Origin: Bradyrhizobium yuanmingense | GTDB lineage: Bacteria; Pseudomonadota; Alphaproteobacteria; Rhizobiales; Xanthobacteraceae | DNA length: 64,000 bases | Direction of reading: 5' to 3' | Assembly: GCF_029167105.1 (NCBI RefSeq) | Contig: NZ_JARFML010000027.1 | Coordinates: 1 to 64,000, forward strand | Shown here: positions 1-7,926 of the stretch, piece by piece | How the letters are laid out: each line of letters starts with the position of its first letter | How positions within the stretch are numbered: position 1 is the stretch's first letter | Position numbers and translations under genes: made by a program | The notes under the pieces: generated by a model | Seen by the model: the letters and a program-made list of their open reading frames with translations, nothing else | Told to the model about the DNA's origin: nothing | The model's database searches: none

Positions 1-28
1 GACACGGGGTGGATGAGGCGCCCGTGTC
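1..28. repeat. Inverted repeat at window edge
   Basis: Positions 1-8 (GACACGGG) are the exact reverse complement of 21-28 (CCCGTGTC), giving an 8-bp stem with a 12-base loop. It lies downstream of the small minus-strand gene that ends at position 70, so it could act in its transcript end, but there is no T-run. It may also be the cut end of a larger dispersed palindrome. Confidence 0.4.
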
Positions 29-69
29 GGACGCAGGATCCACGTGGAGATCGGCCTCAGATACTCAGA

Positions 70-333
70 TCAGTAGCAGGTGCGAACGCGGCCGACGTAC
101 TGGCCAAAAGCGTTGTACTGGGCGACCCAGCCGCAGCGGCGATAGCCGTGATAATAGGGGTCGTGCGTGGCGGCGATCGCGGAGCCGACGACGGCGGCGG
201 TGGCGATGCCGGCGCCCACACCATAGACCCAGGCGGGCTGCTTGGCTTCGGCCGAGGTGGTGGTGGACGCGATGCTGCCGGTCACGGCGAGAGCAGCGAG
301 AGCTGCGGCGGCAATCTTGGTCTTGATCGACAT
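70..333 (-). CDS. Small secreted protein, Gly/Ala-rich, unknown function
   Basis: An 87-residue protein. The N-terminus has lysines followed by a hydrophobic stretch (AAAALAALAVTGSIAS) and a plausible signal peptidase site after SAEA near residue 30. The mature part starts with a second hydrophobic run (VYGVGAGIATAAVVGSAIA) and ends in a Tyr/Arg-rich tail with two cysteines (one in RRCGWVAQYN, one at the C-terminus). The start at 333 is preferred over 345 because GGAG lies six bases upstream of it. Such short Tyr-rich exported proteins are common in bradyrhizobia. Nothing in the context gives a function. Confidence 0.6.
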   Translation of the reverse strand: MSIKTKIAAAALAALAVTGSIASTTTSAEAKQPAWVYGVGAGIATAAVVGSAIAATHDPYYHGYRRCGWVAQYNAFGQYVGRVRTCY

Positions 334-473
334 ATGAAACTCCATCCGGGGTTGAGGCGGTCCGTTGTGGCCCGCGTGCCCAGTTGGACGGAGGCTCCTC
401 GCGTCCGGTTCGAAGACTGCAAATGCGCTCGCGAAGACTCGATCTTTCCTGAATGAATCCAGGAAGATGCCCC

Positions 474-1280
474 CTAGCCGAGGGGGCCCTTGGCGAGCCT
501 GTTCACGTCGAAGTTATCGACCTCACCCAGCAGCTCGCAGAACGCGGTCGCGCCCTGATCGAGCAGCTGCTCGCCCTTCGCTGGGTCAGCCAGCGTCGCG
601 TCGCCGACCGCACCGCTGGCGTTGAGATCCTGCGCCTGCCAGGCGAATGGCGCCGGCCGCTGCGTCGACAGCCAGCGATACTGCTGCTCGATCGCGATGC
701 TGCTCGCGGGAAAATCGGCGATCGCATCCTTGCGTACCTGATCGGGATAGCGCGCCAGCATGATCGAGGTCTCGACCGCGCCGCCGTGAATGCCGTGCCG
801 CACTTCATCGGCCGGGAACAATTTGTCCGCGCCCGAGAGCCGCGACCACGACGTCGTCACCACGAACAGCTTGTGATGCGCACGCAGATCCTGCGCAACC
901 AGCATCATCGCCGCGCTGTTGCCGCCATGGCTGGTGACGATGACGAGCTTCCTCACGCCGCGGCTTGCAACGTCCGCACCGATCGCTGTCCATTTCCTCA
1001 GCGCGATTTCAGTCGGCAGCGTCTGCGTGCCCGGATAGTCGATATGTTCGGTCGAAATCCCGACCCGTTCGACCGGGAGGAAGCTCGCCGGAATGCTGGT
1101 GGGTAACAGCTGACGCACACGTGCCAGATAGGCGTCCGCGATCAGCACGTCCGTCGACAGCGGCAGATGCGGACCGTGCTGCTCGGTTGCCGCCAGCGGC
1201 AGCACCGCGATCCAGCGCGACACCTCGCCGGGGCTCGCATCAGCCCAGTCGATGTCGATCCAGTCGCGGGAGGGCGTCAT
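474..1280 (-). CDS. Creatininase-family amidohydrolase
   Basis: A 268-residue protein of the creatininase fold (PF02633), whose members are metal-dependent amidohydrolases acting on cyclic or linear amides such as creatinine or formamidopyrimidines. The metal-binding pattern is visible: E33 and H35 in ATEQHGPHLP, D44 in STD, H118 in TSHGGN and E170 in GAVETS. The family is usually 240-270 residues, so the protein is complete. The start at 1280 is chosen because the longer reading would add about 56 residues from the divergent intergenic region; GGAA sits upstream of 1280. It is divergent from an ABC-transporter operon starting at 1434, so the two may share a promoter region and a pathway. The substrate cannot be told from sequence. 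Confidence 0.88.
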   Translation of the reverse strand: MTPSRDWIDIDWADASPGEVSRWIAVLPLAATEQHGPHLPLSTDVLIADAYLARVRQLLPTSIPASFLPVERVGISTEHIDYPGTQTLPTEIALRKWTAIGADVASRGVRKLVIVTSHGGNSAAMMLVAQDLRAHHKLFVVTTSWSRLSGADKLFPADEVRHGIHGGAVETSIMLARYPDQVRKDAIADFPASSIAIEQQYRWLSTQRPAPFAWQAQDLNASGAVGDATLADPAKGEQLLDQGATAFCELLGEVDNFDVNRLAKGPLG

Positions 1281-1433
1281 CGAGGTTTCCTTGCCCGAAT
1301 TTGTCACGTAATTTGCGGTATGAGGGGATGCGGGTCCGGCCGGCTCGCATCCCCTGATGTCATGCGGTTCTATCGCGTTGCCTTCACCCGGACCAGTCGC
1401 GATTGGGCCAGCCACGATCGACGGAGTGCCATT

Positions 1434-2456
1434 ATGACCCCCTTTCATCTGCGGCGAGCGTTAGTTGCAGGCTTGTTGGCCGCCCTCGCCTCTTTTGCGC
1501 CGGCGCGCGCCCAAACGCTCGACAAGGTCACCTTCGGCACCAACTGGGTCGCCGAGGCCGAGCATGGCGGCTTCTTCCAGGCGGTCGCCGACGGCACCTA
1601 CAAGAAATACGGCCTCGACGTCACCATCGTCCCCGGCGGCCCGAACGAGAACAACCGGATGCTGCTGATCGCCGGCAAGATCGATTTCTTCATGGCCGCG
1701 AACACGCTGATGTCGTTCGATGCCGTCGCCAACAACGTTCCCGTCATCACCATCGCCGCGATTTTCCAGAAGGATCCGCAGGTGATGCTGACGCAGCCTG
1801 ATGCCAAGGTCGCCAAGATCGAGGACCTCAAGCCGCTGACGCTGTTCGTCTCCAAGGAAGGCATGACCAGCTACTTCCAATGGCTGAAGTCCGAATATGG
1901 CTTCAGCGAGAAGAACGTGCGCCCCTACAATTTCAATCCGCAGCCCTTCATCGCCAATCCCAAGAGCGCCATGCAGGGTTACGTCACCTCCGAGCCGTTT
2001 GCGGTGGAGAAGGCCGCCGGCTTCAAGCCCAATGTGCTGCTGCTCGCCGATTACGGCTTCAACACCTATTCCACCCTGATCGAAACCCGCCGTGAGATCG
2101 TCGAGAAGAAGCCTGATCTCGTGCAGCGCTTCGTCGATGCCTCCATGATCGGCTGGTACAATTACCTCTACCGGGACAATTCCGCCGGCAACGCCCTGAT
2201 CAAGCAGCTCAACCCGGAGATGACCGACGATCTCCTGGCCTATTCCGTCGTCAAGATGAAGGAGCACGGCATCGTCGATTCCGGCGACAGCTTGAAGAAC
2301 GGCATCGGCGCAATGAGCGACGAGCGCTATGCCTCCTTCTTCAACAAGATGGTCAAGGCCGGGGTCGTGAAGGCGGATCTCGACTACCGCAAATCCTACA
2401 CGCTGCGCTTCGTCAACAAGGGCGTCGGCGTCGAGCTGCGCCCGAACAAGCCGTAA
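1434..2456 (+). CDS. ABC transporter substrate-binding protein, NMT1/THI5-like
   Basis: A 340-residue periplasmic binding protein. Residues 1-22 form a signal peptide (LVAGLLAALASFAPARA). The mature protein begins with the NMT1/SsuA-like opening FGTNWVAEAEHGGFFQA, followed by YGLDVTIVPGG and a two-lobe fold. The family binds pyrimidine precursors, sulfonates, nitrate or similar small molecules. GGAG lies seven bases before the ATG at 1434. The ATPase and permease follow in order, and then a D-2-hydroxyacid dehydrogenase, so this is the first gene of an import operon. The ligand is unknown; the hydroxyacid dehydrogenase and the divergent amidohydrolase suggest an organic N-containing or hydroxy-acid substrate, which is inference. 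Confidence 0.88.
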   Translation: MTPFHLRRALVAGLLAALASFAPARAQTLDKVTFGTNWVAEAEHGGFFQAVADGTYKKYGLDVTIVPGGPNENNRMLLIAGKIDFFMAANTLMSFDAVANNVPVITIAAIFQKDPQVMLTQPDAKVAKIEDLKPLTLFVSKEGMTSYFQWLKSEYGFSEKNVRPYNFNPQPFIANPKSAMQGYVTSEPFAVEKAAGFKPNVLLLADYGFNTYSTLIETRREIVEKKPDLVQRFVDASMIGWYNYLYRDNSAGNALIKQLNPEMTDDLLAYSVVKMKEHGIVDSGDSLKNGIGAMSDERYASFFNKMVKAGVVKADLDYRKSYTLRFVNKGVGVELRPNKP

Positions 2457-2551
2457 CGCATGCTGAGATCCGGCACGGCGGTGCGGCTGGGGCCCACCTC
2501 TCCCCCTTGTGGAGAGCTGAAGAGCGCCCGAAACGCAGCAGCCCGCTCTCA

Positions 2552-3367
2552 ATGGTAGAGCGCAATCCATCGCCCGCCGTCGAGGCCAGCCTGACGGCTC
2601 TCGCCGTCAGCCTGCGCGGCGTGACGAAGGTCTATGACAACGGCGTGATGGCGCTCGGCCCGTTCGACCTTGCCGTCCGCAAGGGCGAGTTCATCTCGCT
2701 GCTGGGCCCCTCCGGCTGCGGCAAGTCGACGGTGTTGCGGTTGATCGCCGAGCTCGGCGCGCCATCATCGGGCACGGTGCGAGTGGCACGGCGCGAGGGC
2801 GTGCCGCAGCCAGGTCACGGCATCGGCTTCGTGTTCCAGGAGCCCACCCTGATGCCCTGGGCCAATGTTCGCGAGAACGTGCGCCTGCCGCTGAAGCTCG
2901 GCGGCGTGCCGAAAGCGGAGGGGCGTGCGCGTGCCGACGCGGCGCTGGCCAGCGTCGGCCTTGCCGATTTCGCCGATAGCTTTCCGCGCGAGCTCTCCGG
3001 CGGCATGAAGATGCGGGTGTCGCTGGCGCGCGCGCTCGTCACCGATCCGGATATCCTCCTGATGGACGAGCCGTTCGCCGCGCTCGACGAGATCACGCGC
3101 TTCCGCCTCAACAACGATCTGCTGGCGCTGTGGCGACGCTTACGCAAGACCGTCATCTTCGTCACCCATTCGGTGTTCGAATCCGTCTATCTGTCGCAGC
3201 GTGTCGTGGTCATGACGGCGCGGCCGGGCCGCATCCAGGCCGACATCCGTATCGAGACGGTCGAGCCGCGCGGCGAGGAGTTTCGTACCTCGACGGCCTA
3301 TTCCGATTATTGCCGACGCGTGTCGGCCGCGCTGGCGCCGTCCTATTCGGGGCAGTCGACGCTATGA
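2552..3367 (+). CDS. ABC transporter ATP-binding protein (NitT/TauT type)
   Basis: A 271-residue nucleotide-binding subunit. Walker A is residues 52-60 (GPSGCGKST), the Q-loop is FQEP near 96, the signature is LSGGMKM at 148-154, Walker B is ILLMDEP at 168-174, and the switch histidine is H206 in FVTHS. The FQEPTLMPWANV stretch is typical of the SsuB/TauB/NrtD group. The gap to the binding-protein gene is about 95 bases; the 3' end overlaps the permease by four bases (ATGA), which indicates translational coupling. No strong Shine-Dalgarno is visible before 2552, so the start is less certain than the rest. Confidence 0.92.
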   Translation: MVERNPSPAVEASLTALAVSLRGVTKVYDNGVMALGPFDLAVRKGEFISLLGPSGCGKSTVLRLIAELGAPSSGTVRVARREGVPQPGHGIGFVFQEPTLMPWANVRENVRLPLKLGGVPKAEGRARADAALASVGLADFADSFPRELSGGMKMRVSLARALVTDPDILLMDEPFAALDEITRFRLNNDLLALWRRLRKTVIFVTHSVFESVYLSQRVVVMTARPGRIQADIRIETVEPRGEEFRTSTAYSDYCRRVSAALAPSYSGQSTL

Positions 3368-4182
3368 ACGCGCAAAGCCCGGTCATCGCGAAACGATCCG
3401 CCGCGCAACGCGCGATGCGCTTCGTGCTGCCGGTCATCGTCTTCGCAGCCGGCCTCCTTGCCTGGGAACTCGTGGTCCGCATCAGGGAGATCCCGCCTTA
3501 CGTGCTGCCGGCGCCCTCCGTCATCCTGCTGACATTGATCAAGGACTGGGCGGTGCTGTCACAATCGCTGGCGGCCACGCTTGCAACCACGCTCGAAGGT
3601 TTTGTCGCCGCCAGCATCGGCGGCATCGCGCTGGCGCTGCTGTTCAACCAGTCGAAATGGGTGGAATATTCGCTGTTCCCCTATGCCATCGTGCTGCAGG
3701 TGACGCCGGTCATCGCGATCGCGCCGCTCTTGCTGATCTATCTGGAGCAGCAGACCGCGGTGGTCGTCTGCGCCTTCATCGTCGCATTTTTCCCGGTGCT
3801 GTCGAACACCACGCTCGGGCTGAACTCGGTGGACCGCAACCTCGCCGGCCTGTTCCAGCTCTATGGCGCCTCGAAGCCGCAAACCCTGCGCTTCCTCAAG
3901 CTGCCGGCGGCGCTGCCCTACATTCTCGGCGGCCTGCGCATCGCCGGCGGCCTGTCGCTGATCGGCGCGGTCGTGGCCGAGATTGCGGCCGGAACGGCCG
4001 GCGCCGGCTCCGGGCTCGCCTACAGGATCGCCGAGTCCGGCTATCGCTTGAACATACCCCGCATGTTCGCCGCGCTGCTTCTGTTGTCGCTGGCCGGGAT
4101 TGTCATCTATGGGGTGCTGGCGCTAGTTTCCCACCTCGTTTTACGGCGCTGGCATGAGAGCGCGCTTGGAAAGGAAAACTGA
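3364..4182 (+). CDS. ABC transporter permease (NitT/TauT type)
   Basis: A 272-residue inner-membrane permease of the BPD_transp_1 family. It has an N-terminal membrane segment near residues 20-36, a periplasmic loop, and further hydrophobic segments to the C-terminus. The start codon overlaps the ATPase stop (ATGA) and its own stop shares a base with the next start, so all four genes from 1434 to 5171 are expected on one transcript. Normal length for the family. Confidence 0.9.
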   Translation: MNAQSPVIAKRSAAQRAMRFVLPVIVFAAGLLAWELVVRIREIPPYVLPAPSVILLTLIKDWAVLSQSLAATLATTLEGFVAASIGGIALALLFNQSKWVEYSLFPYAIVLQVTPVIAIAPLLLIYLEQQTAVVVCAFIVAFFPVLSNTTLGLNSVDRNLAGLFQLYGASKPQTLRFLKLPAALPYILGGLRIAGGLSLIGAVVAEIAAGTAGAGSGLAYRIAESGYRLNIPRMFAALLLLSLAGIVIYGVLALVSHLVLRRWHESALGKEN

Positions 4183-5171
4183 TGGCTGCCGGTTCGATTT
4201 CGTCCGAAAAGATCGACCTTCTGATCTATGGGCCGGTGCGGCCGATCCTCGAGAACGGGTTTTCCGATCATTTCGTCGTGCACAAGGCGGAGACGCGCGG
4301 CGATCTCGAGCGGCTGACGCCCGCGGTCCGCGACAAGATCCGCGGCGTCGCGGTGACCTACCACACCGTGCGTGCGGACAAGGACTCGCTGTCGCAGCTG
4401 CCGAAGCTGGAGATGGTGGCGAGCTTCGGCGTCGGCTACGACCACATCGACGCCAAATATGCGGCCGAGCACAACATCATCGTCACCAACACGCCCGACG
4501 TCTTGACCGAGGAGGTCGCCGACGTCGCGATGGGCCTTCTGATTTCGACCTTGCGCGAGTTCATCAAGGCCGACCGCTATGTCCGCTCCGGGCTCTGGCA
4601 GACCCAGAACTATCCGCTCAGCGTCGGCTCGCTGCGCGACCGCAAGGTCGGCATCGTCGGCATGGGCCGGATCGGCCAGGCCATCGCGCGCCGGCTCGAC
4701 GCCTCGCTGGTGCCGGTGGTCTACCACTCGCGCAACCCCTCCAAGGACGTCTCCTACAAGCACTACCCCGACCTGATCGAGATGGCGAAAGCGGTCGACA
4801 CGCTTGTTGTGATCGTGCCCGGCGGTGCCAGCACCAACAAGATGATCAATGAAGAGGTGCTCAAGGCGCTCGGCCCGCGCGGCGTACTGGTCAACGTCGC
4901 CCGCGGCTCGGTGATCGACGAGCCCGCGCTGATCCAGGCGCTGAAATCCGGCACCATTCTCGCCGCCGGGCTCGACGTGTTCGCGGCCGAGCCGAACGTG
5001 CCCGACGAGCTCAAATCCATGCAGAACGTCGTGCTGCTGCCGCATATCGGCTCAGCCTCGGTGGTGACGCGCAACGCCATGGACCAGCTCGTGGTGGACA
5101 ATCTCAAGGCCTGGTTCGCCGGCAAGGCGCCGCTGACGCCAGTTGCGGAAACGCCGGTCAAGGGGCGCTGA
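4182..5171 (+). CDS. D-2-hydroxyacid dehydrogenase
   Basis: A 329-residue NAD(P)-dependent oxidoreductase that interconverts a 2-keto acid and a D-2-hydroxy acid. The Rossmann motif is G160-x-G162-x-x-G165 (VGMGRIGQAI). The family catalytic triad is present: R241 in NVARGSVID, E270 in FAAEPNVPDE and H288 in LLPHIGSAS. FGVGYDHID near residue 82 is the usual substrate-loop region. It is translationally coupled to the permease (TGATG) and to the next gene. The likely role is processing of the imported compound in the cytoplasm; glyoxylate/hydroxypyruvate-type substrates are typical but unproven here. Confidence 0.92.
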   Translation: MAAGSISSEKIDLLIYGPVRPILENGFSDHFVVHKAETRGDLERLTPAVRDKIRGVAVTYHTVRADKDSLSQLPKLEMVASFGVGYDHIDAKYAAEHNIIVTNTPDVLTEEVADVAMGLLISTLREFIKADRYVRSGLWQTQNYPLSVGSLRDRKVGIVGMGRIGQAIARRLDASLVPVVYHSRNPSKDVSYKHYPDLIEMAKAVDTLVVIVPGGASTNKMINEEVLKALGPRGVLVNVARGSVIDEPALIQALKSGTILAAGLDVFAAEPNVPDELKSMQNVVLLPHIGSASVVTRNAMDQLVVDNLKAWFAGKAPLTPVAETPVKGR

Positions 5172-5893
5172 TGGTCGCTCGTCGCCTTCTCGCATTCGCC
5201 GCCGCGGCCTTTTTGGCCGCGATCGGCGCCGTCGCGGCCCCCTTGGCCGCGATCGGCATCGCGCATGCGCAGGATGCGGCGAGCCTGAAGAAGCAGATGC
5301 CCGGACAATGGGAGCTCTCGACCACCGAGCGGAGCAAGACCTGCGTCGTCACCCTCAAGGCTGACGCCGCAGGCCAGGGCTACAAGCTGGAGCTGGAGCC
5401 GGCCTGCAAGACCGCGCTGCCCTTCACCAAGGACATTGTGGCCTGGAGCGTGAGGGGCCTCGACATCGTGCGCCTGCAGGATGCGACCGGCGAAGCCGTG
5501 ATCGACTTCACCGAGGTCGAGGCCGGCATCTTCGAGGGCCTGCGCCAGGGCGAGGGCGTCTACATCCTGCAGGACCTTGCCGCCGCGCGCTCGATGGCCA
5601 AGTCGATGGACCAGATGATCGGCGACTGGTCGATGGTGCGCGGCAAGGGTCAGCCGATCTGCGGACTGACGCTGACCAACACCGAGGCGGATTCGGACAA
5701 TTTTCAGGTCTTCCTCAAGCCGAGATGCGACGCGGCGATTGCGCAGTTCAACCCGACGCAATGGCGCCTCGAGCGCGGCCAGATCATCCTGATGTCGAAA
5801 TCAGGCGAAGCCTGGCAGTTCGAGGCCGACGACCACGCCCAGTGGCGCCGCGTCCCCGACACGGCAGATCCCCTGATCATGCTGCGGCAGTAG
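5171..5893 (+). CDS. Two-domain AprI/Inh-type metalloprotease inhibitor, secreted
   Basis: A 240-residue exported protein: signal peptide about residues 1-34 (repeated LAAIG, ending AHAQ), then two copies of the AprI/Inh beta-barrel domain (PF02974). Copy one begins GQWELSTTERSKTCVVTL; copy two begins GDWSMVRGKGQPICGLTL and ends WRLERGQIILMSKSGEAWQF. Each copy carries a Cys pair, as in classical Inh, which inhibits serralysin-type zinc proteases in the periplasm. Classical Inh has one domain of about 110 residues, so this is a tandem duplication. It shares a base with the dehydrogenase stop (GATG), an unexpected operon partner. No serralysin gene is in the window. Confidence 0.75.
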   Translation: MVARRLLAFAAAAFLAAIGAVAAPLAAIGIAHAQDAASLKKQMPGQWELSTTERSKTCVVTLKADAAGQGYKLELEPACKTALPFTKDIVAWSVRGLDIVRLQDATGEAVIDFTEVEAGIFEGLRQGEGVYILQDLAAARSMAKSMDQMIGDWSMVRGKGQPICGLTLTNTEADSDNFQVFLKPRCDAAIAQFNPTQWRLERGQIILMSKSGEAWQFEADDHAQWRRVPDTADPLIMLRQ

Positions 5894-5917
5894 GCGGGCT
5901 CGATGCTGGCTCGGTCA

Positions 5918-6030
5918 CCTCTCCCGCTTGCGGGAGAGGTCGCGCCGAAGGCGCGGGTGAGGGCTGGGGGTTCTCGATTGCAGAGGCGCCCTCTCCCCAG
6001 CCCTCCCCCGCAAGCGGGGGAGGGAGCGCA
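5918..6030. repeat. Pair of GC-rich palindromes after the inhibitor gene
   Basis: Two palindromes lie in the 319 bases between the inhibitor and the next gene: ACCTCTCCCGC-TT-GCGGGAGAGGT at 5918-5940, and CCTCCCCCGC-AA-GCGGGGGAGG at 6002-6023, separated by sequence with its own CGCGCC/GGCGCG arms. The core (CTCTCCCGCTTGCGGGAGAG) is a widespread extragenic palindrome in rhizobial genomes, and a related degenerate copy occurs near 19291-19312. It may serve as a transcription end. The rest of the gap to 6213 shows nothing else. Confidence 0.7.
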
Positions 6031-6212
6031 GCTGCTCCCACAGAAGAACTCCTCCTCATCCATATTCTAAGCCGTCACCTTCGATCGCAGCGCGGTGCCT
6101 TGCGCCGATTCCGACAGGCGAGATCGCTGATTTCGGCATTTGTTGGATTTCGAACTTTTCGTCCGTCTCGAGCGACCAACACGGAATGGTTCAAACTCGA
6201 TCGGGCTTTGAC

Positions 6213-6917
6213 ATGAGATTCGTTGCCCTGGCCTTCTTGTGCCTCCTGCTTTTCGCGATGCCCGCCAGCGCGAATGACACCCGCACCTTCAATGCAATGG
6301 TCGCATTGGCCAATCGCGGCGATGCCGAGGCGCAATATCATGTCGGCATGATGCACAACAACGGCATCGGCACACAGCAGGATCGCAGCCAGGCCTTCGA
6401 GTGGTTTCAGAAATCGGCCGCCGGCAACGACCCCCTCGGCGCCTACAAGCTCGGTTGCTACTATGACGGTCAAGGCGCAGGCATCATCGCAACCGACGCG
6501 GATCAAGCCCTGAAATACAAGCTCGTTGCCGCTAATGCGGGCTATGCGCGCGCCCAGCACGACGTCGCGCTCACGTATGACCGGCGAGGCAATTCGGAAG
6601 AAGCGCTGAAATGGTGGAAGCTGGCGGGTGACCAGGGGCTGCCTGAGGCCCTGTTCGGCCTGTCCCGCGCCTATTCGGCCGGAAAGGGAACGCCGAGAGA
6701 TTTGTCCCTGTCGTATGCCTATTTCAAGCTCTCGAAGGTGGCGCCGGCCAAGAACGTGAACGAAATGGCTTCCATGTTGTCCAAACCTGAGCTCGAGCAG
6801 GCCGAGAAACTCGTTGCCGGATGGAAACCGCAACCGACCGCTCTGACGCTCAAGGCATTCGCCGGCATCACAGCCGCAGAAGACCATTTGAAAGCCGCCA
6901 AGAACCAGGGGTTCTGA
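6213..6917 (+). CDS. Sel1-like repeat protein, exported
   Basis: A 234-residue protein with a signal peptide (residues 1-21, LAFLCLLLFAMPASA) and about four Sel1-type TPR repeats, for example DAEAQYHVGMMHNNGIG, DPLGAYKLGCYYDGQG, YARAQHDVALTYDRRG and LPEALFGLSRAYSAGKG. Sel1 repeats mediate protein-protein contacts, often in envelope stress or cell-cycle pathways. The start at 6213 is chosen because it opens directly into the signal peptide; an in-frame ATG at 6186 would put a polar extension in front. The gene stands alone, with palindromes upstream and a decayed radC copy downstream. Confidence 0.8.
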   Translation: MRFVALAFLCLLLFAMPASANDTRTFNAMVALANRGDAEAQYHVGMMHNNGIGTQQDRSQAFEWFQKSAAGNDPLGAYKLGCYYDGQGAGIIATDADQALKYKLVAANAGYARAQHDVALTYDRRGNSEEALKWWKLAGDQGLPEALFGLSRAYSAGKGTPRDLSLSYAYFKLSKVAPAKNVNEMASMLSKPELEQAEKLVAGWKPQPTALTLKAFAGITAAEDHLKAAKNQGF

Positions 6918-6923
6918 ACTGGC

Positions 6924-7110
6924 CTAGATCAGCCGCAGCCCGCGCAGGCTCGCGTGGCCACTCTAGCCGACGATGATGTGGTCAATGCCGAGCGGTCTTG
7001 CGATGTCGATGATCGCCTTCGTCATCTGGATGTCGGCCTGCGAGGGTGACGGATCGCCGGATGGATCATTGTGCACCAGGATCAGGTATTGCGACCGAAG
7101 CTGACGCGCT
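6924..7110 (-). pseudogene. radC remnant: 3' end only, with internal stop
   Basis: Read on the minus strand this stretch encodes LRSQYLILVHNDPSGDPSP, then a segment matching the intact RadC at QADIQMTKAIIDIA, then an in-frame TAG where the intact gene reads R in VGRNGH, then SGHASLRGLRLI and a stop. It aligns with 7927-8100 of the intact radC, including long identical nucleotide runs (TTGCGATGTCGATGATCGCC). Relative to intact radC it has a 9-base deletion and an H-to-D change in the HNHPSGDP metal motif. It starts immediately after the stop codon of the DUF4239 gene. It is a dead fragment. Confidence 0.85.
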
Positions 7111-7899
7111 CTAGGTCTTCGCCGCTGCCTCCGGCATGATCTGGAGCAGCGGCTCTGGCTGGATCGAAATCTGGCCGGCGAACGGCCGGTCGTGCGCGGC
7201 GATCAGCAGGACCGAGGTGGCCACCCCCGTTGCGAACAGTCCCATCGCGATCGCCGATCCCAGCCGATTGTCGCAATGAACGAGGCCGATCACCAGCAAT
7301 GCGCAGGCGGCTTGGAGGTACAGGCACCACCATTTGACTGGATTGACCGCGGCGAGGCTGACGATGATCCGTTGCCGCCGCGCATCCAGCGCCTGCTCCA
7401 GCGCGGCGATGAGCTCGCGCTGCACATTCGCGTGCCCCGTGCCTTGCGGCGTCATCGTGATGACGAGCTGCAGGGCATCGGCGAGCGCCGGCGGCGTCAC
7501 CTTCAGCGATGCCTCCTGATGCGCCATCATCGGCCATTCCACCGCGACGGCCTGCCCGACATAGTCGCGCACCAGGCCGCGCAGCTTCGCCTCCTGCTCC
7601 GCCGGCAGGCCGCCGGCCAGCAGCACGGCGCTGCGCAGCGCGCTGGCCTCGCGGCTTACCGCGGCACTGGCGCGATCGCTGTCGCCCCAGACCTGCGCTG
7701 CGGTGAAGGCGACGAACAGGCCGAAGATGATGCCGAGCACGGGCAGCATGCCCGGCGAGATCGCTTTGAGCGATTTTGCGCGCTCTCCTGTCGCGACAAG
7801 CGCGATGCCTGCGAAGATCGCCGCGGCCAGAAGATAGGTAAACCCGAAGATCACCAGCGCCATCAGGGACACCGGCAGATTGTGCAGCCAATCGCTCAT
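7111..7899 (-). CDS. DUF4239 (bestrophin-like) membrane protein
   Basis: A 262-residue integral membrane protein. Hydrophobic segments lie near residues 9-35, 50-68, 208-225 and 233-250; between them is a soluble helical region. The motif GLFVAFTAAQVWGDSDRAS is typical of the DUF4239/bestrophin-like family, for which anion-channel activity has been suggested by distant similarity to bestrophins but is not established here. The gene lies 27 bases downstream of the intact radC and is followed without a gap by the radC remnant. Co-transcription with radC is possible. Confidence 0.8.
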   Translation of the reverse strand: MSDWLHNLPVSLMALVIFGFTYLLAAAIFAGIALVATGERAKSLKAISPGMLPVLGIIFGLFVAFTAAQVWGDSDRASAAVSREASALRSAVLLAGGLPAEQEAKLRGLVRDYVGQAVAVEWPMMAHQEASLKVTPPALADALQLVITMTPQGTGHANVQRELIAALEQALDARRQRIIVSLAAVNPVKWWCLYLQAACALLVIGLVHCDNRLGSAIAMGLFATGVATSVLLIAAHDRPFAGQISIQPEPLLQIMPEAAAKT

Positions 7900-7926
7900 C
7901 GTTGCCTTGTCATCTGATTTGAGGCT

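Noticed and set aside
346..473. Terminator between the small gene and the creatininase gene
   Set aside because: An imperfect stem TTTCCTG/CAGGAAG is present near 447-469 but there is no T-run on either strand.
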